A DNA stretch of 64,000 nt from Macrotis lagotis (Eukaryota; Chordata; Mammalia; Peramelemorphia; Peramelidae), in assembly GCF_037893015.1 (NCBI RefSeq), contig NC_133658.1, positions 148,399,160-148,463,159 on the forward strand. The letters run 5' to 3'. Of the stretch, positions 54,574 through 64,000 are shown piece by piece (positions within the stretch are counted from its first letter, which is position 1; each line of letters opens with the position of its first letter). The notes below the pieces were generated by a model. That model was not told where the DNA came from. It worked only from the letters and a program-made list of their open reading frames with translations, and ran no database searches. The translations under genes and the position numbers were made by a program.

Positions 54574-57500
54574 CTGCCAAGAGAGAGGAAAACCATAAGA
54601 GGAATCGCATCCGCTCAGCTCACGGAGCCGTCCCTGCTTTCTGAGGCGTAGCAGCCTTATCCAAAGGGAAGGAAACCAACAAGAATTTATAAAACAGGCC
54701 CTCTGCTTTATGAATATTCTCTAGTATTATCTTCATTTTATAGTTAAGGAAACTGAGTCGGGGGTTAAGTGACTTCCCCAGAGTCACACAACTACTCAGT
54801 GAATTTGAACTCAGGTCTATCCTGTCTTCTGACTGAGGATCTGAACGTTGCTGTCTAGGTCGTTTCAAGGGCTAGAGCTGATGTTCCCCAGCTTTTTTTG
54901 GGACAAATAGGGAATTCATTCAGCTTTCAGACTCAGGCATAGATATATCCATATGCCTATTTCATCCCCAACCAAATCTTTTTCTGTAAAGTCAAAGACT
55001 GGAGGGAAACTCTTTTTGGAGGGCAACCAGGGTTAAGTGACTTGCTCAGGGTCATACAACTAAGGCTGGATTTGACCTTGGATCCTCCTGACTCCAGAAC
55101 CTATGCTCACTCCACTAGAGAGGGCTTCCCTAAATGATTTCTAAGGTTACTTATATGGCATTATGGGAGAGGGCTGGCCTCCTTGCTGCTCTAGATGGTT
55201 TCCAAGGTTTCTAAGGTTATTTAGCATAGGGGAGAGACAACTGGTCTCAGAATCATAAAGGCCTAGGATCTAATCCAAATTCATTGCTTAAAAACTAAGT
55301 GTGCCTAGTGACACATCATGTAATTGCTTGAATCACATAGCATTAATTTCTTCATCTGTAAAATGGAGGTCACACTTAGAAAGTTCCCACCTCATAGGGT
55401 CATTGTCTAGATCAAATGAGATAAAAAAGTGTAAAACGCCTTACAGGACTTAAAGCTCTATGTAAATTTCAGTTGTCATCATTAAGTTTAACACCTCTGT
55501 GTATAGATCTATGACCTCTATCTGTATGGATAGCTATGACAAATATTAGGATTAGGATAAAACTTGGATTTGAATCACTGTTCTGACTCTTATTAACTAC
55601 TGAGCTACACCTAGAAAGTTGAACTTGATGATCTTAAAGGTTCCATAATCTAATAATAGCAGTTCATCTGGTACTAAAAGGTAGGAGTGGTGATGTAGTC
55701 ACCTCCAACAGGAAAACTGGTGGTTAAATTTTTAAAGTGAGTGTTTATATTTTGGAAATTGGCAAATGTTGCAAATCACAGTTTGATTTATTATTTTGAA
55801 AGTTGCCTAGACATGAAAATGATGGATAAAATGTTACTAATGAAGATTCAACTTAGAAGAGTATGTTATGCAGCTGATTGTTAAACTTTGACCAACATAG
55901 ATTTAAGATTTACAAAATGCTACATGTTTGTTATTGCATTGAATCTTCACAACAATCATGTGTCTATTATTATAACTCCATTTTAGAGGTGAAGAAACTG
56001 AGGCTGAAAAGGTGAAGTGATTAATCTAGGGTCAAATATAGCTAGCCAGTGTCTGTATCAGGTCTTCAGAGAAGTCCAGTGTTCTATTCATTATACCATT
56101 TAACTGTTTCTTTTATATCTTTAGATAGGCTTAAATGTTTATCATCTATACACAGATCTATAGGATTATACCAGTAGCTATATCTAAATGCAGTTCTATC
56201 TCTAGATATTTTACATTATCTATTTATTACATTATGTATTAAAAGATACCTTTTATGGTCATAGAGTATAGAGATAAAAGGGATCTTTGAGAACATCTAG
56301 ACAATAGGGTCCACAGACTGTGAATTTTTAAGGAGTCCATTGACTAGGATGGGAAAAACCATGCTGATTTCAATTATTACTTTTCCTTTGAAATCCCATC
56401 TATTTAATGTAATTAAAAATATTACTCTGAAAAAAGGTGTCTTCAGGCTTTTTTAGACTGCTAAGGGGTCCATGATATACAAAATAAAAAAAACTAAGAA
56501 CCTTTCATGTTGTCCAACCTCATTTTACAAATGAGGAAAAGATACCTATAATGAGGGATATTTTTATTACTTCAGTTCACTTTAAGGATCTCTCTCTCTC
56601 TCTCTCTCTCTCTCCCTCTCTCTCTCCCTCCCTCCCTCCCTCCCTCTCCCCCCCACCCCCCACCACTCCCATCATTCTACAGCAAACCCTGCTGATTGGC
56701 CTCTCAGAATTTAGTTTGATCTTCAAATAACAAGTAAAGAATCTAACTAAATACCAATATACTCAAAATGCTTCTCAGCCCAAAAGGGTCTGTCACAGCT
56801 TATGTTCTAATGGAAGACTGCCACTAATCTTTAAGACTAAACTAGAACAGCTCTGAAATACCACCTCACACCTATCAGACTGACTAATATGGCAAAAGAG
56901 GAAAATGACAAATGTTGGAGAGGATGTGGGAAGATTTGTACTTAATGCACTGCTAGTGGAGTTGTGAAATGATCCACCTATTCTGGAGAGCAATTTGGAA
57001 TTATTCCCAAAGGGCTATAAAATTATAGATCCAGCAGGGGCTGTTTTCCAAAGAAATCATGAAAAAAGGTAAAGGACTTAAATGTGCAGAAATGTTTATG
57101 GCAGACTCTTCATGGGGGGCAAAATATTGGAAATTGAGGGGATGCCCATCAATTGGGAAATGACTGGATAAGCTATGATTTATGAATGTAATAGAGTACT
57201 ATTTTGTCCCCAAGAAATGATGTTCAGGTAGATTTCAGAAACACTTGGAAAGATTTATATGAACATGAAAACTTAAAAGCAAAGTGAAACCTGTAGAACT
57301 TGAAAAGCATTGTATATACTGTATTGTATATTGTATACGTTGTATACGCTGTGAATGACTCAGTTTTTCTTAGCAACATTTAGGCAACTTAGAAACAATA
57401 ATCCAAGACAAGTTAAAAGGACTCATGATGGAAACTGTTATCTATATACAGATAAAGAAGTGATGGACTCAGAGTGCAGATTGAAGAATACTTTTTTATT

Positions 57501-60500
57501 TTATTCTTTTTTTGTTTTTTCTTCTTTCAGGACTGTGACTAATACTGGAAATATGTTTTACATGATAACCCATGTAAAACCTATATCAAAATGCCTACTG
57601 TTTTCATAAAAGGAGGGAGGAAGGGAAAGAAATTTGAACTTAAAATCTTGTAAAAATGAATTCTAAGAATATTGCAGGGTGATCAGCTGTGAATGACTTA
57701 GCTTTTCTCAGCAATTCTGTGATACAAGAGAACTCTGAAGAACTTATGATAAAGAAAACTATCCACCTCAAAATGGTGTCTGAATAGAGATTGAAGCATG
57801 CTTTTTTTTTCATTCTCTGTTTCTTGATGTTTCTCTTTTTTTGGGGGGGGGTTATGTTTCCTTTTACAACATGACTAGTAATGTTTTCCATGACTACACA
57901 TTTTAATCTATATCAAGTAACTTGCCTTCTCAATGAGAGGGAGTGGGTTGGAAGGATGGGAGAGAATCTGAAACTCAAGGTTTTGGAAATAAATGTGGAA
58001 ATTTGTTTTTGCATGTAACTGGAGGGAAATAAAATAAAATATTAAAAAGTGAATACTAAAAATTTGCTTGATATGTAATTGGGGAAACAATGACATACTA
58101 TTCAATAATGAAGTAAATATTTTAAAAATAAAATAACATCCTAAAAAAAGTCAACACAGCTTAGTACACCACAGACATCTTTGGACACTAGTGGGAAAAA
58201 GAAATCTGTCTAGGCAATGCTATTTTGTGTAGGAAAAAGAAAGAGGGCATACCTCAATCAATAGGCAACCTGGAGAAAGCAAGAGAGATTTTCTCTCCCA
58301 GACCATATCTTTGCATTAAGATTCTTTGTCTTTTAGTTCTTACCTTCATTTCCTTCCACTTCTAGGGAAAGGATCCTATTGCTGGGTCATTGGAAGTCTA
58401 GAGGTACCCCTCCCTGAAGGATTGATGACCTCTTGGGATTCTTTGGTTTGGAGATATCATAAAGTTGCCATTTGTCTTTCTACCACCCTCCACTACATAG
58501 TCTTCTCCAGTACTGAATATAGATATGCTTAGTGGGTTGCTTAGGGTGTGGCTGTAGCTCAAGATGATATGGGAAGCAGTTAGGTGATAGAGTGAATGGT
58601 GGAGTCAGAAAAACCTGAATTTGAATTCTGCCTCAGATACTAGTTGTGTGTGTGTGACTTTGGGCAAATCATATAACCCCTCTCTGACTCAGTTTCCTCA
58701 TTTGTAAAATGAGGGGATTGGTCTTGATGACCTCAAAATATCCCTCAAAGGGAGCGGCTAGGTGGCACAGTGGTTAGAGCACCAGCCCTGGAGTCAGGAG
58801 TACCTGAGTTCAAATCTGGCCTCAGACACTTAATAATTACCTAGCTGTGAGGCCTTGGGCAAGTCACTTAACCCCGTTTGCCTTGCAAAAACCTAAAAAA
58901 CAATGTTCCTCAGAGCCCTAAGTCTATGATGTATAGCTCTATGATTGGATAACTTCTAGATGGGTATTGATAGGGTGCTGGTGGATAGAATGCCAGGAAG
59001 ATCTGAGTTCACTTGTGACCACTAGAAAAACTAGTGGTTGACTTTTCAGCAAGTGATTTAACTTCGTTTGTCTCAGTTCCCCAGTCTATAAACTGAGCTG
59101 GAGAAGAAATGGCAGACCATTACAGTATCTTTGTTAAGAAAACACCAAATGGGATCATGAAGAGTAAGACACAACTGAAAAAAGACTGAACCACATTTTT
59201 AACCCCTGCTTGCCTCAGGTTCCTCAACTGAAATGTAAGAATAATAATAGCATCTGCCTCTGAGGATTGTTGTAAAGACCAAATAAGTTAATAAATATAG
59301 AATAAGGTCTGATACATAGTAAGTAAAATACAAATATTAGCTATTATTATTAAAATGAGAATAATAATAGAGTTTACCTCCCAGAGTTGCTGGGAGAACC
59401 AAGTGAGATAATAATTGAAAAGTGCTTAGCACAGTGCCTAACACAAAATAATGCCATATAAACATTAGTTATTGTTATTATTATTATATATTATTATTAT
59501 TAATCTCATTTGATCTTCATAGAAGGTCTCATTGAGGAAGGGGAACTCGAGATGGATTCCAAAAGTCCTTTTTTGCTTGAAATATGTGATTGTGATCCTT
59601 GGGTTTTTAGGCAAGACCAACTCCCTGGTAAAAAAAAAAGACCATTTCCCTCCTCTTCTTTCCTCTCTCTCCTTCCCTCCTCTTCCTCCTTTCTCTTCTC
59701 CCCTCCTCCCCCTCCTCTCCCTCCCCCCCTTTTCTCTTCCCTCTCCCTCCTCCCCTTTTTCTCTTCCCTCCCCTCCCCCTTTCTCCTCCCCTCCTCCTTT
59801 TCTCTTCCCCATCTCCCCCTTCTCCTCCCCTCCCCTTTTTCTCTTCCCTCCCCTCCCCTTTTCTCTCCCCTTTCTCCTCCCCATCTCCCCTCCTCCTCCC
59901 CTCCCCTTTTTCTCTTCCCTCCCCTCCCCCTTTTCTCTCCCCTTCTCCTCCCCTCCCCTTTTCTCTTCCCTCCCCTCCCCCTTTTCTCTCCCCTTCTCCT
60001 CCCCTCCCCTTTTTCTCTTCCCCTCTCCGTCCCCCCTCTTCTCCCCCCTCCTCAGGCACGGCCACCTGACCCCACCTCACCTCCCACTGGGTCTCCTCCA
60101 GGGCAGGCGCAAAGTTGGTCTTCTCCTTCTCGTAGGACCTCAGCTTGGTCTCCAGCAGGTCCTGCTCCTTCAGCAGGTTCTCCAGCTCCCCGCGGAGCTG
60201 CTTCTTCTCCTGCTGCAGCTGCAACACCTGAAGCTGCAGCGCCTGCTGCGTGCGCTGGCTCTTCTGGGAGGCCTGCCTCAGCTTGCTGCTGCACTTCTGC
60301 TTGAGCCCATCCAGCTCCTCCTGGCAGCGCCGCTGCTTCTCCTCGTAGGCCTGGCTGGAGGCCAGCTCCTTCTCCTCCAGGCTGCACTGCAGCTTCTGCA
60401 GCTCGCCCTCTCTCTCCAGCAGCTTCTGCTCCAGCTCCTGGATGGTGCACTCATCCGTGGACAGGGGCGAGCGGATGCAGGCGGCTTTGTCCGCTTTGTT

Positions 60501-63150
60501 GGGGTTGCCGATATTGCTGCCTCCATCAGAAAAGGACAGGGCCTTCAGGCTCATCATGTTGCTGTCCTGAAGCATGGCCCCCTGGGTGATGTTGTGGGCG
60601 GAGCCCCCAAAGCGATTGATGGGCCCCACAGGGGTGACCAGGGGGTCCAGTTGGTAGCTGCTGCTGGTGCTGTGAGTGGGGAGGCTGGACATGGAGTTCC
60701 GGCCCGAGTCAGACAGAGCCCCCGAGCACAGGGCCGGTTTCAGCTCCTGGTCCTTGGCTTTCTCCAGAGGAGCTGGGTGCAGTTGGTGGTTGGCATTTTC
60801 CGGGGGGGAGGAGTGGAGAATGGCTCCTGATCGTGGCAATACAGGCTTGAATGCTGTTGGCCTTGCGATGCTCTTTTCTGAGCCCTAGGAAAGAGAAAGA
60901 ACCAGATTCCTTAATAGTTTCTTCCTTCAATAGTTCTCTTTCCTTCCTACCCTTCAGGCTCAAAATAATAATGATGATGGAACTGGGGCATCTGGGATAA
61001 TGAGAAACATCAAGGTATAGTAGACAGAGGGTTGTTTTTGGATTATACAAGTTGATGTGTGGGGTGGCTAGGTGGTGCAGTGGATAGAGCACCAGCCTTG
61101 GAGTCAGGAGTACCTGGGTTCAAGTCCGATCTCAGACACTTAATAATTACCTAGCTGTGTGGCCTTGGGCAAGCCACTTAACTCCACTGCCTTGCAAAAA
61201 CTAAAAAAACAAAACAAAACAAAAAGTTGATGTGGTTCAGTCCTGTCCAATTCAACATGACCCCATGGACATGGAGTGCTCTTGGCAAAGATTCAGGAGT
61301 GGTCTCCCTTACAGATGAAGACCTGAGATAAATAAGACTTAACTGACACAAGTAAGTGTCCACAGTCAAATTTGGATTCATATCTTCCTGACTTCAGGGC
61401 AGATACTCTATTCACTACTTCACCCATTATTCATTCTCAAAGATGACTAATGGCATCACTAGGGTGATCCTAATTAGTAAGTGAATTGAATTTAAGTGAG
61501 ATAGAGGTGCTCAAAATCATCAGCCTAGTTTATCTTCACAAAAATATCAATCTGAGAGGGGAAGACTTGAAAAGTTTCTGAGTTGACCTTTTAGAGAAAG
61601 AGGGATATTTCAAGAAGGGTATGTCACAGGATCCTAGACCAGAAGGATTATGATCATAGATTGAGAGTAAGAAGAAATCTTTTAATCCAACTTTCTCATT
61701 TTAAAGGTGAGGAAACTGAGGTTCATGGAATTAAGTGATTTGTCCAAGGTCACACAGGTAGTAAATGTCAGTGGTGGTACTTAAAGCCAGGTCTTCCAAC
61801 CCAGGCCAATTACTCTTTCTTTGGTACCATAATAATTCCTAGATTAAGGTTTCATTGCAAGTGCCATCACCTTCCAGGTAACTGTAGATGAAATAGCTTG
61901 CCATATAGGAGGGGTCATATTTTCCAAGACTGTCTCAAGAGGAAAAAGTTATTTTGTCCAGAAGGACTTGGTAATATCCATCCTGTGAGATTTTACCTAT
62001 CATCACCTTCCTGTTTGGGAATCAAGGGATGAAGCTTGAAAACCCTGACCTTATCTCTCTTTCTGTCCTTGGACAATTTCACCTTTCTGGGTCTCAAGTT
62101 TCCTTTCTGTAAAATGTTAAGGAGTAGGAGTAAATCTTTTGCATTGTGTTCTTCATAGAACCTTCTAAGGCTGCCATGTTTGTTAACTTTTTCTCAGAAA
62201 TATCCCGGAACTTATTCTCCACTTCTCACTGAGGATCACATTTGAAATTTTCAAGAGTTATAACCTTGTTCATTGATATGATGGAGACCTGTTTTCTCAG
62301 CATTTGTTCCTTATTAGCCAGATGGTAAATATATTCTATTTCCTAGGAAATTCAGGTTCAAATCTCAAGATCATTTTAAGAGTATTCTTTTTTTCCTCAT
62401 GGGAATGGGGTATCCCTAACTTCCAGATAGGGCATACCTCTAGATTGCCCTTCTATAGCACTTCCCTCTTGGATTGGGTAGACTATGAACCTTACCCATG
62501 TGGCATTTCAAGCAACAGATGCTGTGTATGGGATGGAAGCGATGGAAGTTTGTCATCCTATCTACCAAGAATCATGGACTTGGGGTGGGGGGACCATATC
62601 ATTTTAGGATGCTGAACATCAGGAACAAGTCCTAGGTGACATAATGATTCACAGTTGTGAAAGGTGATCAAGGCTTTAATTTTGGAAATTTAAATGAAAA
62701 ATCAATCAAATTGTGATTTGTGGAGTGTAGCATGATACCAACCACCTCATAATCCTAAAAAGCAAACCCTCCCAATCACCTATCCTTTGCCCTTTGGAGA
62801 CTTCTACTTACCAGTTCAAGCTGATTGGAGAAAGGCATAAGCTTTGGGGGTGTGCCAAAGTCCATTCCAGATTGACCTCCCATCTCCCCACTGGACAATG
62901 AGGTGTAGTCTGTTCGGTGGGAGCCCCGGGCCTTCTGACTGACCTTGATATAGAAGAAATCCTCACTCTTGCCGATTTTTGAACTTGATTTGCCATGACC
63001 TGAGTCCTGGGAGAAGCCAAATCTCAACAATCCGTCTGAATACCTATTGAGTTTCTTTAGATGGGAGGATTTACGAAGTTTGTACTGGGAGGCCCGACAG
63101 TGCTTGCCCTGGAAGCTATGGCCTGAGATGAGACTGCTGACACTGCCCAT
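53893..63150 (-). CDS. LZTS1: LZTS1, leucine zipper putative tumour suppressor 1 (three exons)
   Basis: Coding exons 63150-62812, 60884-60081 and 54573-53893 join in phase 0 to 607 codons plus stop; human LZTS1 is about 596 residues. The family acts at the membrane and postsynaptic density and affects microtubules and CDK1-linked mitotic control. N-terminus: MGSVSSLISGHSF with Gly2 in an N-myristoylation context, then a basic stretch (KLRKSSHLKKLNRYSDG, about 24-40). Residues 114-270 are Ser-rich (ALSDSGRNSMSSLPTHSTSS). From about 290 to 590 long coiled coils form the Fez1 domain, including LQLQVLQLQQEKKQL and LRTKSLELEVCENELQRKKN. The C-terminus IIATEI fits a class I PDZ ligand. All splice sites are GT-AG and no stop or frameshift is seen. 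LZTS2 and LZTS3 share the Fez1 domain, but the N-terminal match is to LZTS1. Confidence 0.97.
54700..54845 (-). repeat. MIR SINE, antisense
   Basis: 'ttcattttatagttaaggaa', then 'gttaagtgacttccccagag'. Confidence 0.75.
55010..55130 (-). repeat. tRNA-SINE fragment, antisense
   Basis: 'agggttaagtgacttgctca', then 'gatcctcctgactccagaac'. Confidence 0.7.
55220..55490 (+). repeat. MIR SINE
   Basis: 'ttcttcatctgtaaaatgga', 'cctcatagggtcattgtcta' and 'gtaaatttcagttgtcatca'. Confidence 0.7.
55905..56105 (-). repeat. MIR SINE, antisense
   Basis: 'ttttagaggtgaagaaactg', then 'tgttctattcattataccat'. Confidence 0.65.
56587..56664. repeat. (CT)n / (CCCT)n microsatellite
   Basis: Pure CT dinucleotides shift into CCCT and C-rich units. 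Polypyrimidine on the plus strand throughout. Confidence 0.95.
56846..57660 (+). mobile_element. L1 fragment: end of ORF2 and 3'UTR
   Basis: 'ctctgaaataccacctcaca' and 'gttggagaggatgtgggaag' belong to late L1 ORF2 (…RYHLTP… to …CWRGCGK…). 'gtgaatgactcagtttttct' starts the 3'UTR, which ends at about 57660 with 'aacttaaaatcttgtaaaaa'. Several stops. It is opposite in orientation to LZTS1. Confidence 0.75.
57664..58055 (+). mobile_element. Second L1 3'UTR fragment, directly downstream
   Basis: Repeats the same 3'UTR: 'gtgaatgacttagcttttct', then 'gaaaactatccacctcaaaa', a G-run (57844-57852) and 'tctgaaactcaaggttttgg', with an A-rich end. It joins the tail of the previous copy, so it either landed in that A-tail or is a tandem duplication. 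Confidence 0.75.
58565..58740 (+). repeat. MIR/MAR1-like SINE
   Basis: 'tgtgactttgggcaaatcat', then 'ttcctcatttgtaaaatgag'. Confidence 0.75.
58751..58900 (+). repeat. Marsupial tRNA-SINE
   Basis: 'gagcggctaggtggcacagt', 'ccctggagtcaggagtacct' and 'ccgtttgccttgcaaaaacc'. Near full length. The flanks tccctcaaag and ttcctcagag may be a diverged TSD. Confidence 0.92.
58960..59180 (+). repeat. MAR1-like SINE
   Basis: 'gtctcagttccccagtctat', 'aactgagctggagaagaaat' and 'ggcagaccattacagtatct'. Confidence 0.8.
59195..59500 (+). repeat. Two MIR/L2-type 3' segments in tandem
   Basis: The unit 'aataataatagcatctgcct ... gataca..gtaagtaaaat..attagctatt' is followed by a second 'aataataatagagtttacct ... 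agcacagtgcctaacac ... attagttatt' unit. Confidence 0.6.
59640..60056. repeat. Polypurine/polypyrimidine minisatellite, about 52-bp period
   Basis: About 420 bp almost wholly C and T on the plus strand. Units such as 'cttctcctcccctcccctttt' followed by 'ctcttccctcccctccccctt' recur about every 52 bp in its right half. In LZTS1 RNA it is all G and A, starting about 25 nt after the exon 2 donor. It can form triplex DNA or G-quadruplexes. Confidence 0.92.
60081..60884 (-). CDS. LZTS1: LZTS1 middle coding exon
   Basis: Acceptor ...tcctag, donor gag|gtgaggtgg, 268 codons in phase 0. It starts GSEKSIARPTAFKPVLPRSG, continues through the Ser-rich region (SSYQLDPLVTPVGPINRFGG, HNITQGAMLQDSNMMSLKAL) and enters the first coiled coil (STDECTIQELEQKLLEREGE). 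It ends LEETQWE. Third positions are strongly G/C. The reading frame stays open for more than 150 codons beyond the donor only because the intron starts with a purine tract. Confidence 0.97.
61049..61234 (+). mobile_element. Marsupial tRNA-SINE with 11-bp TSD
   Basis: aagttgatgtg at 61049-61059 and 61224-61234. Body 61061-61223 with a (caaaa)n tail. Antisense to LZTS1 and landed in an older SINE. Confidence 0.92.
61236..61440 (-). repeat. MAR1-like SINE, antisense
   Basis: 'tccaattcaacatgacccca', 'ttggcaaagattcaggagtg', 'tacagatgaagacctgagat' and 'agatactctattcactactt'. The younger SINE at 61049-61234 interrupts its 3' end. Confidence 0.75.
61660..61825 (-). repeat. MIR SINE, antisense
   Basis: 'cattttaaaggtgaggaaac', then 'gtccaaggtcacacaggtag'. 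Confidence 0.75.
61826..62811. other. LZTS1 intron 1, unique part
   Basis: No repeat or exon recognised. Confidence 0.35.
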
Positions 63151-63252
63151 GGTCACTTGGGGCCAAAGGCCAGGAGGGCAGGAAATTGATTGGGTTGTGA
63201 GGGCACGTCTTGGCTCTGTGGGAAGGCTTCAGTCATAGCAAAAGTCTCAGAA
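62812..63252 (-). CDS. LZTS1: LZTS1 first coding exon with 5'UTR part
   Basis: Coding 62812-63150 (113 codons, MGSVSS… to …SNQLEL), 5'UTR 63151-63252. The start was chosen because it matches the known LZTS1 N-terminus and has a good context (gacc ATG g). A minus-strand acceptor 'tgttcccctgcag' ends at 63253, so a non-coding first exon and the promoter lie outside the window. The peptide includes KHCRASQYKLRKSSHLKKLN and SKIGKSEDFFYIKVSQKARG, nearly identical to human LZTS1 as I recall it. Confidence 0.95.
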
Positions 63253-63289
63253 CTGCAGGGGAACACAGGGAGAGACAGAAGGTAGGATT

Positions 63290-63410
63290 TAAATTGGTGC
63301 AGTCATAGGCAATGAGTTTTTTCATCTATAAAATGAGTGCAACATTATTTGTACTATCTATCTCATAGAATTGTTGCAAGGGTAGTGTTTAGCAAATGGC
63401 AAAGGAATAG
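63290..63410 (+). repeat. MIR-like SINE 3' part
   Basis: 'tttcatctataaaatgagtg', then 'ctcatagaattgttgcaagg'. Confidence 0.55.
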
Positions 63411-63419
63411 AGATTGAAA

Positions 63420-63640
63420 TTGGTGATGGACCTATGGAGTTAGGAAGATCTGAGTTTGAATTTTGCCCCCATCCCTTACTGACATTACTTAGTTACTACA
63501 AATTACTTAGTTACTTCTCTCTCCAGAAAATGGAAATAATATTAACACAGGGTTGTTGTAGGAATCAACTGGCATAATATACACAAAGCACTTAAACTTT
63601 GCATATTAACTAACGTTATATAAAGAGAACTCCTGGCTAA
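63420..63640 (+). repeat. MIR-like SINE
   Basis: 'gagttaggaagatctgagtt', then 'cagggttgttgtaggaatca' and 'acaaagcacttaaactttgc'. Confidence 0.65.
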
Positions 63641-64000
63641 GGATACTCCCTTAACCAACGCAGGCTTTGATACCTTCTCTGCAACATAAAAGATAAGAGT
63701 TGTTTAGTATCCTCTGAGGTGAAGAGACGTTCCTAAATTCATACAGTCTCTATATATTTGGATTTGAACCCAAATTCTTCTGGTTCTAAGGTCAGGTCTC
63801 ATTCTGCCACAAGTCTTTTATTTCTATACTGGCTTTCAGTTACAAATAGCAGACCATTACATAAATGAACTATTTAAATGAACATTTATTTCAATTTAAG
63901 GTCTGCCTAGAGGCAGAGCAGTGACCTAAATGTATTTCCATCTGCCTTTGTTGGGCTTCCCTTCCCCACTCAATATTGGACCTTCTCCCTACCCCACCCA
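63641..64000. other. LZTS1 upstream intron, nothing firm
   Basis: An antisense MIR-like trace lies at about 63710-63800. No promoter features are visible. Confidence 0.35.

Larger units (their letters stand above)
54574..60080 (-). other. LZTS1: LZTS1 intron between coding exons 2 and 3
   Basis: 5.5 kb, GT-AG. It carries two L1 3' ends, several SINEs, a (CT)n microsatellite and, right after the donor, a 0.4-kb purine-rich (sense strand) minisatellite. No extra exon was recognised. Confidence 0.85.
60885..62811 (-). other. LZTS1: LZTS1 intron between coding exons 1 and 2
   Basis: 1.9 kb, donor gtaagtag, acceptor ...tttcctag. It contains three SINEs. 61830-62800 is unique and unremarkable. 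Confidence 0.9.

Noticed and set aside
54019-54651. Plus-strand open frames opposite the last LZTS1 exon
   Set aside because: Shadows of the GC-rich coiled-coil coding sequence, with Leu/Gln and Ser/Arg repeats that mirror it.
59510-60830. Long plus-strand open frames (264 and 432 codons) rich in Pro, Ser and Leu
   Set aside because: They are the antisense of the LZTS1 exon and of a pyrimidine-only tract. Base composition, not coding constraint, removes stops. The minus strand has the recognised protein.
1-64000. LTR elements, endogenous retrovirus genes, CRISPR arrays, tRNA and rRNA genes
   Set aside because: Looked for on both strands and not seen. tRNA-like boxes present belong to SINEs.

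Overview
The window looks like mammalian, almost certainly marsupial, nuclear DNA. No host gene proves this; the repeats do. Many copies of a tRNA-derived SINE begin ggggcagctaggtggc and end gccttgcaaaaacct, a type I know from opossum and dasyurid genomes. With them are marsupial-type L1 and half-L1 (HAL1) copies, many decayed MIR-like SINEs, L2/CR1-type LINE pieces and one RTE (BovB-like) copy. No LTR element, CRISPR array, tRNA or rRNA gene was seen.

Right part (about 50.0-63.3 kb, minus strand): LZTS1 (FEZ1, PSD-Zip70), leucine zipper putative tumour suppressor 1. Three coding exons (62812-63150, 60081-60884, 53893-54573) join in phase 0 and give a complete 607-residue protein with an N-myristoylation-type start (MGSVSS), long coiled coils and the C-terminus IIATEI. 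A 3'UTR of about 3.9 kb runs to a poly(A) signal at 50028-50033. An acceptor at 63252/63253 shows that a 5' non-coding exon lies beyond the window.

Left part (1-15.5 kb, plus strand): four small candidate exons (4875-4963, 6345-6402, 11824-11857, 12992-13159) keep one reading frame across matching splice phases. They lead into a candidate last exon at 14607 with two overlapping poly(A) signals at 15442-15451. The peptide is rich in Ser, Gln, Asn and Glu and I do not recognise it. If real, this is the 3' end of an unidentified gene lying tail-to-tail with LZTS1. Its fourth exon starts inside an antisense L1.

Middle (15.5-50 kb): intergenic and repeat-dense. It holds a 5' piece of L1 and two HAL1 copies in tandem antisense (17.5-22.8 kb), a third HAL1 (38.2-40.4 kb), an antisense RTE (35.5-37.3 kb), L2/CR1 pieces, and SINEs with intact target-site duplications (TSDs). 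A 34-bp SINE head flanked by a perfect 11-bp duplication (40877-40933) looks like a tailless retropseudogene. Repeat-poor islands at about 26.56-27.08, 31.54-31.85, 34.74-34.96 and 41.94-42.04 kb are candidate conserved regulatory elements, possibly for LZTS1.

Repeat edges are read by eye and are good to about 10-30 bp unless a TSD fixes them. Family names come from memory of consensus sequences, not from a search.
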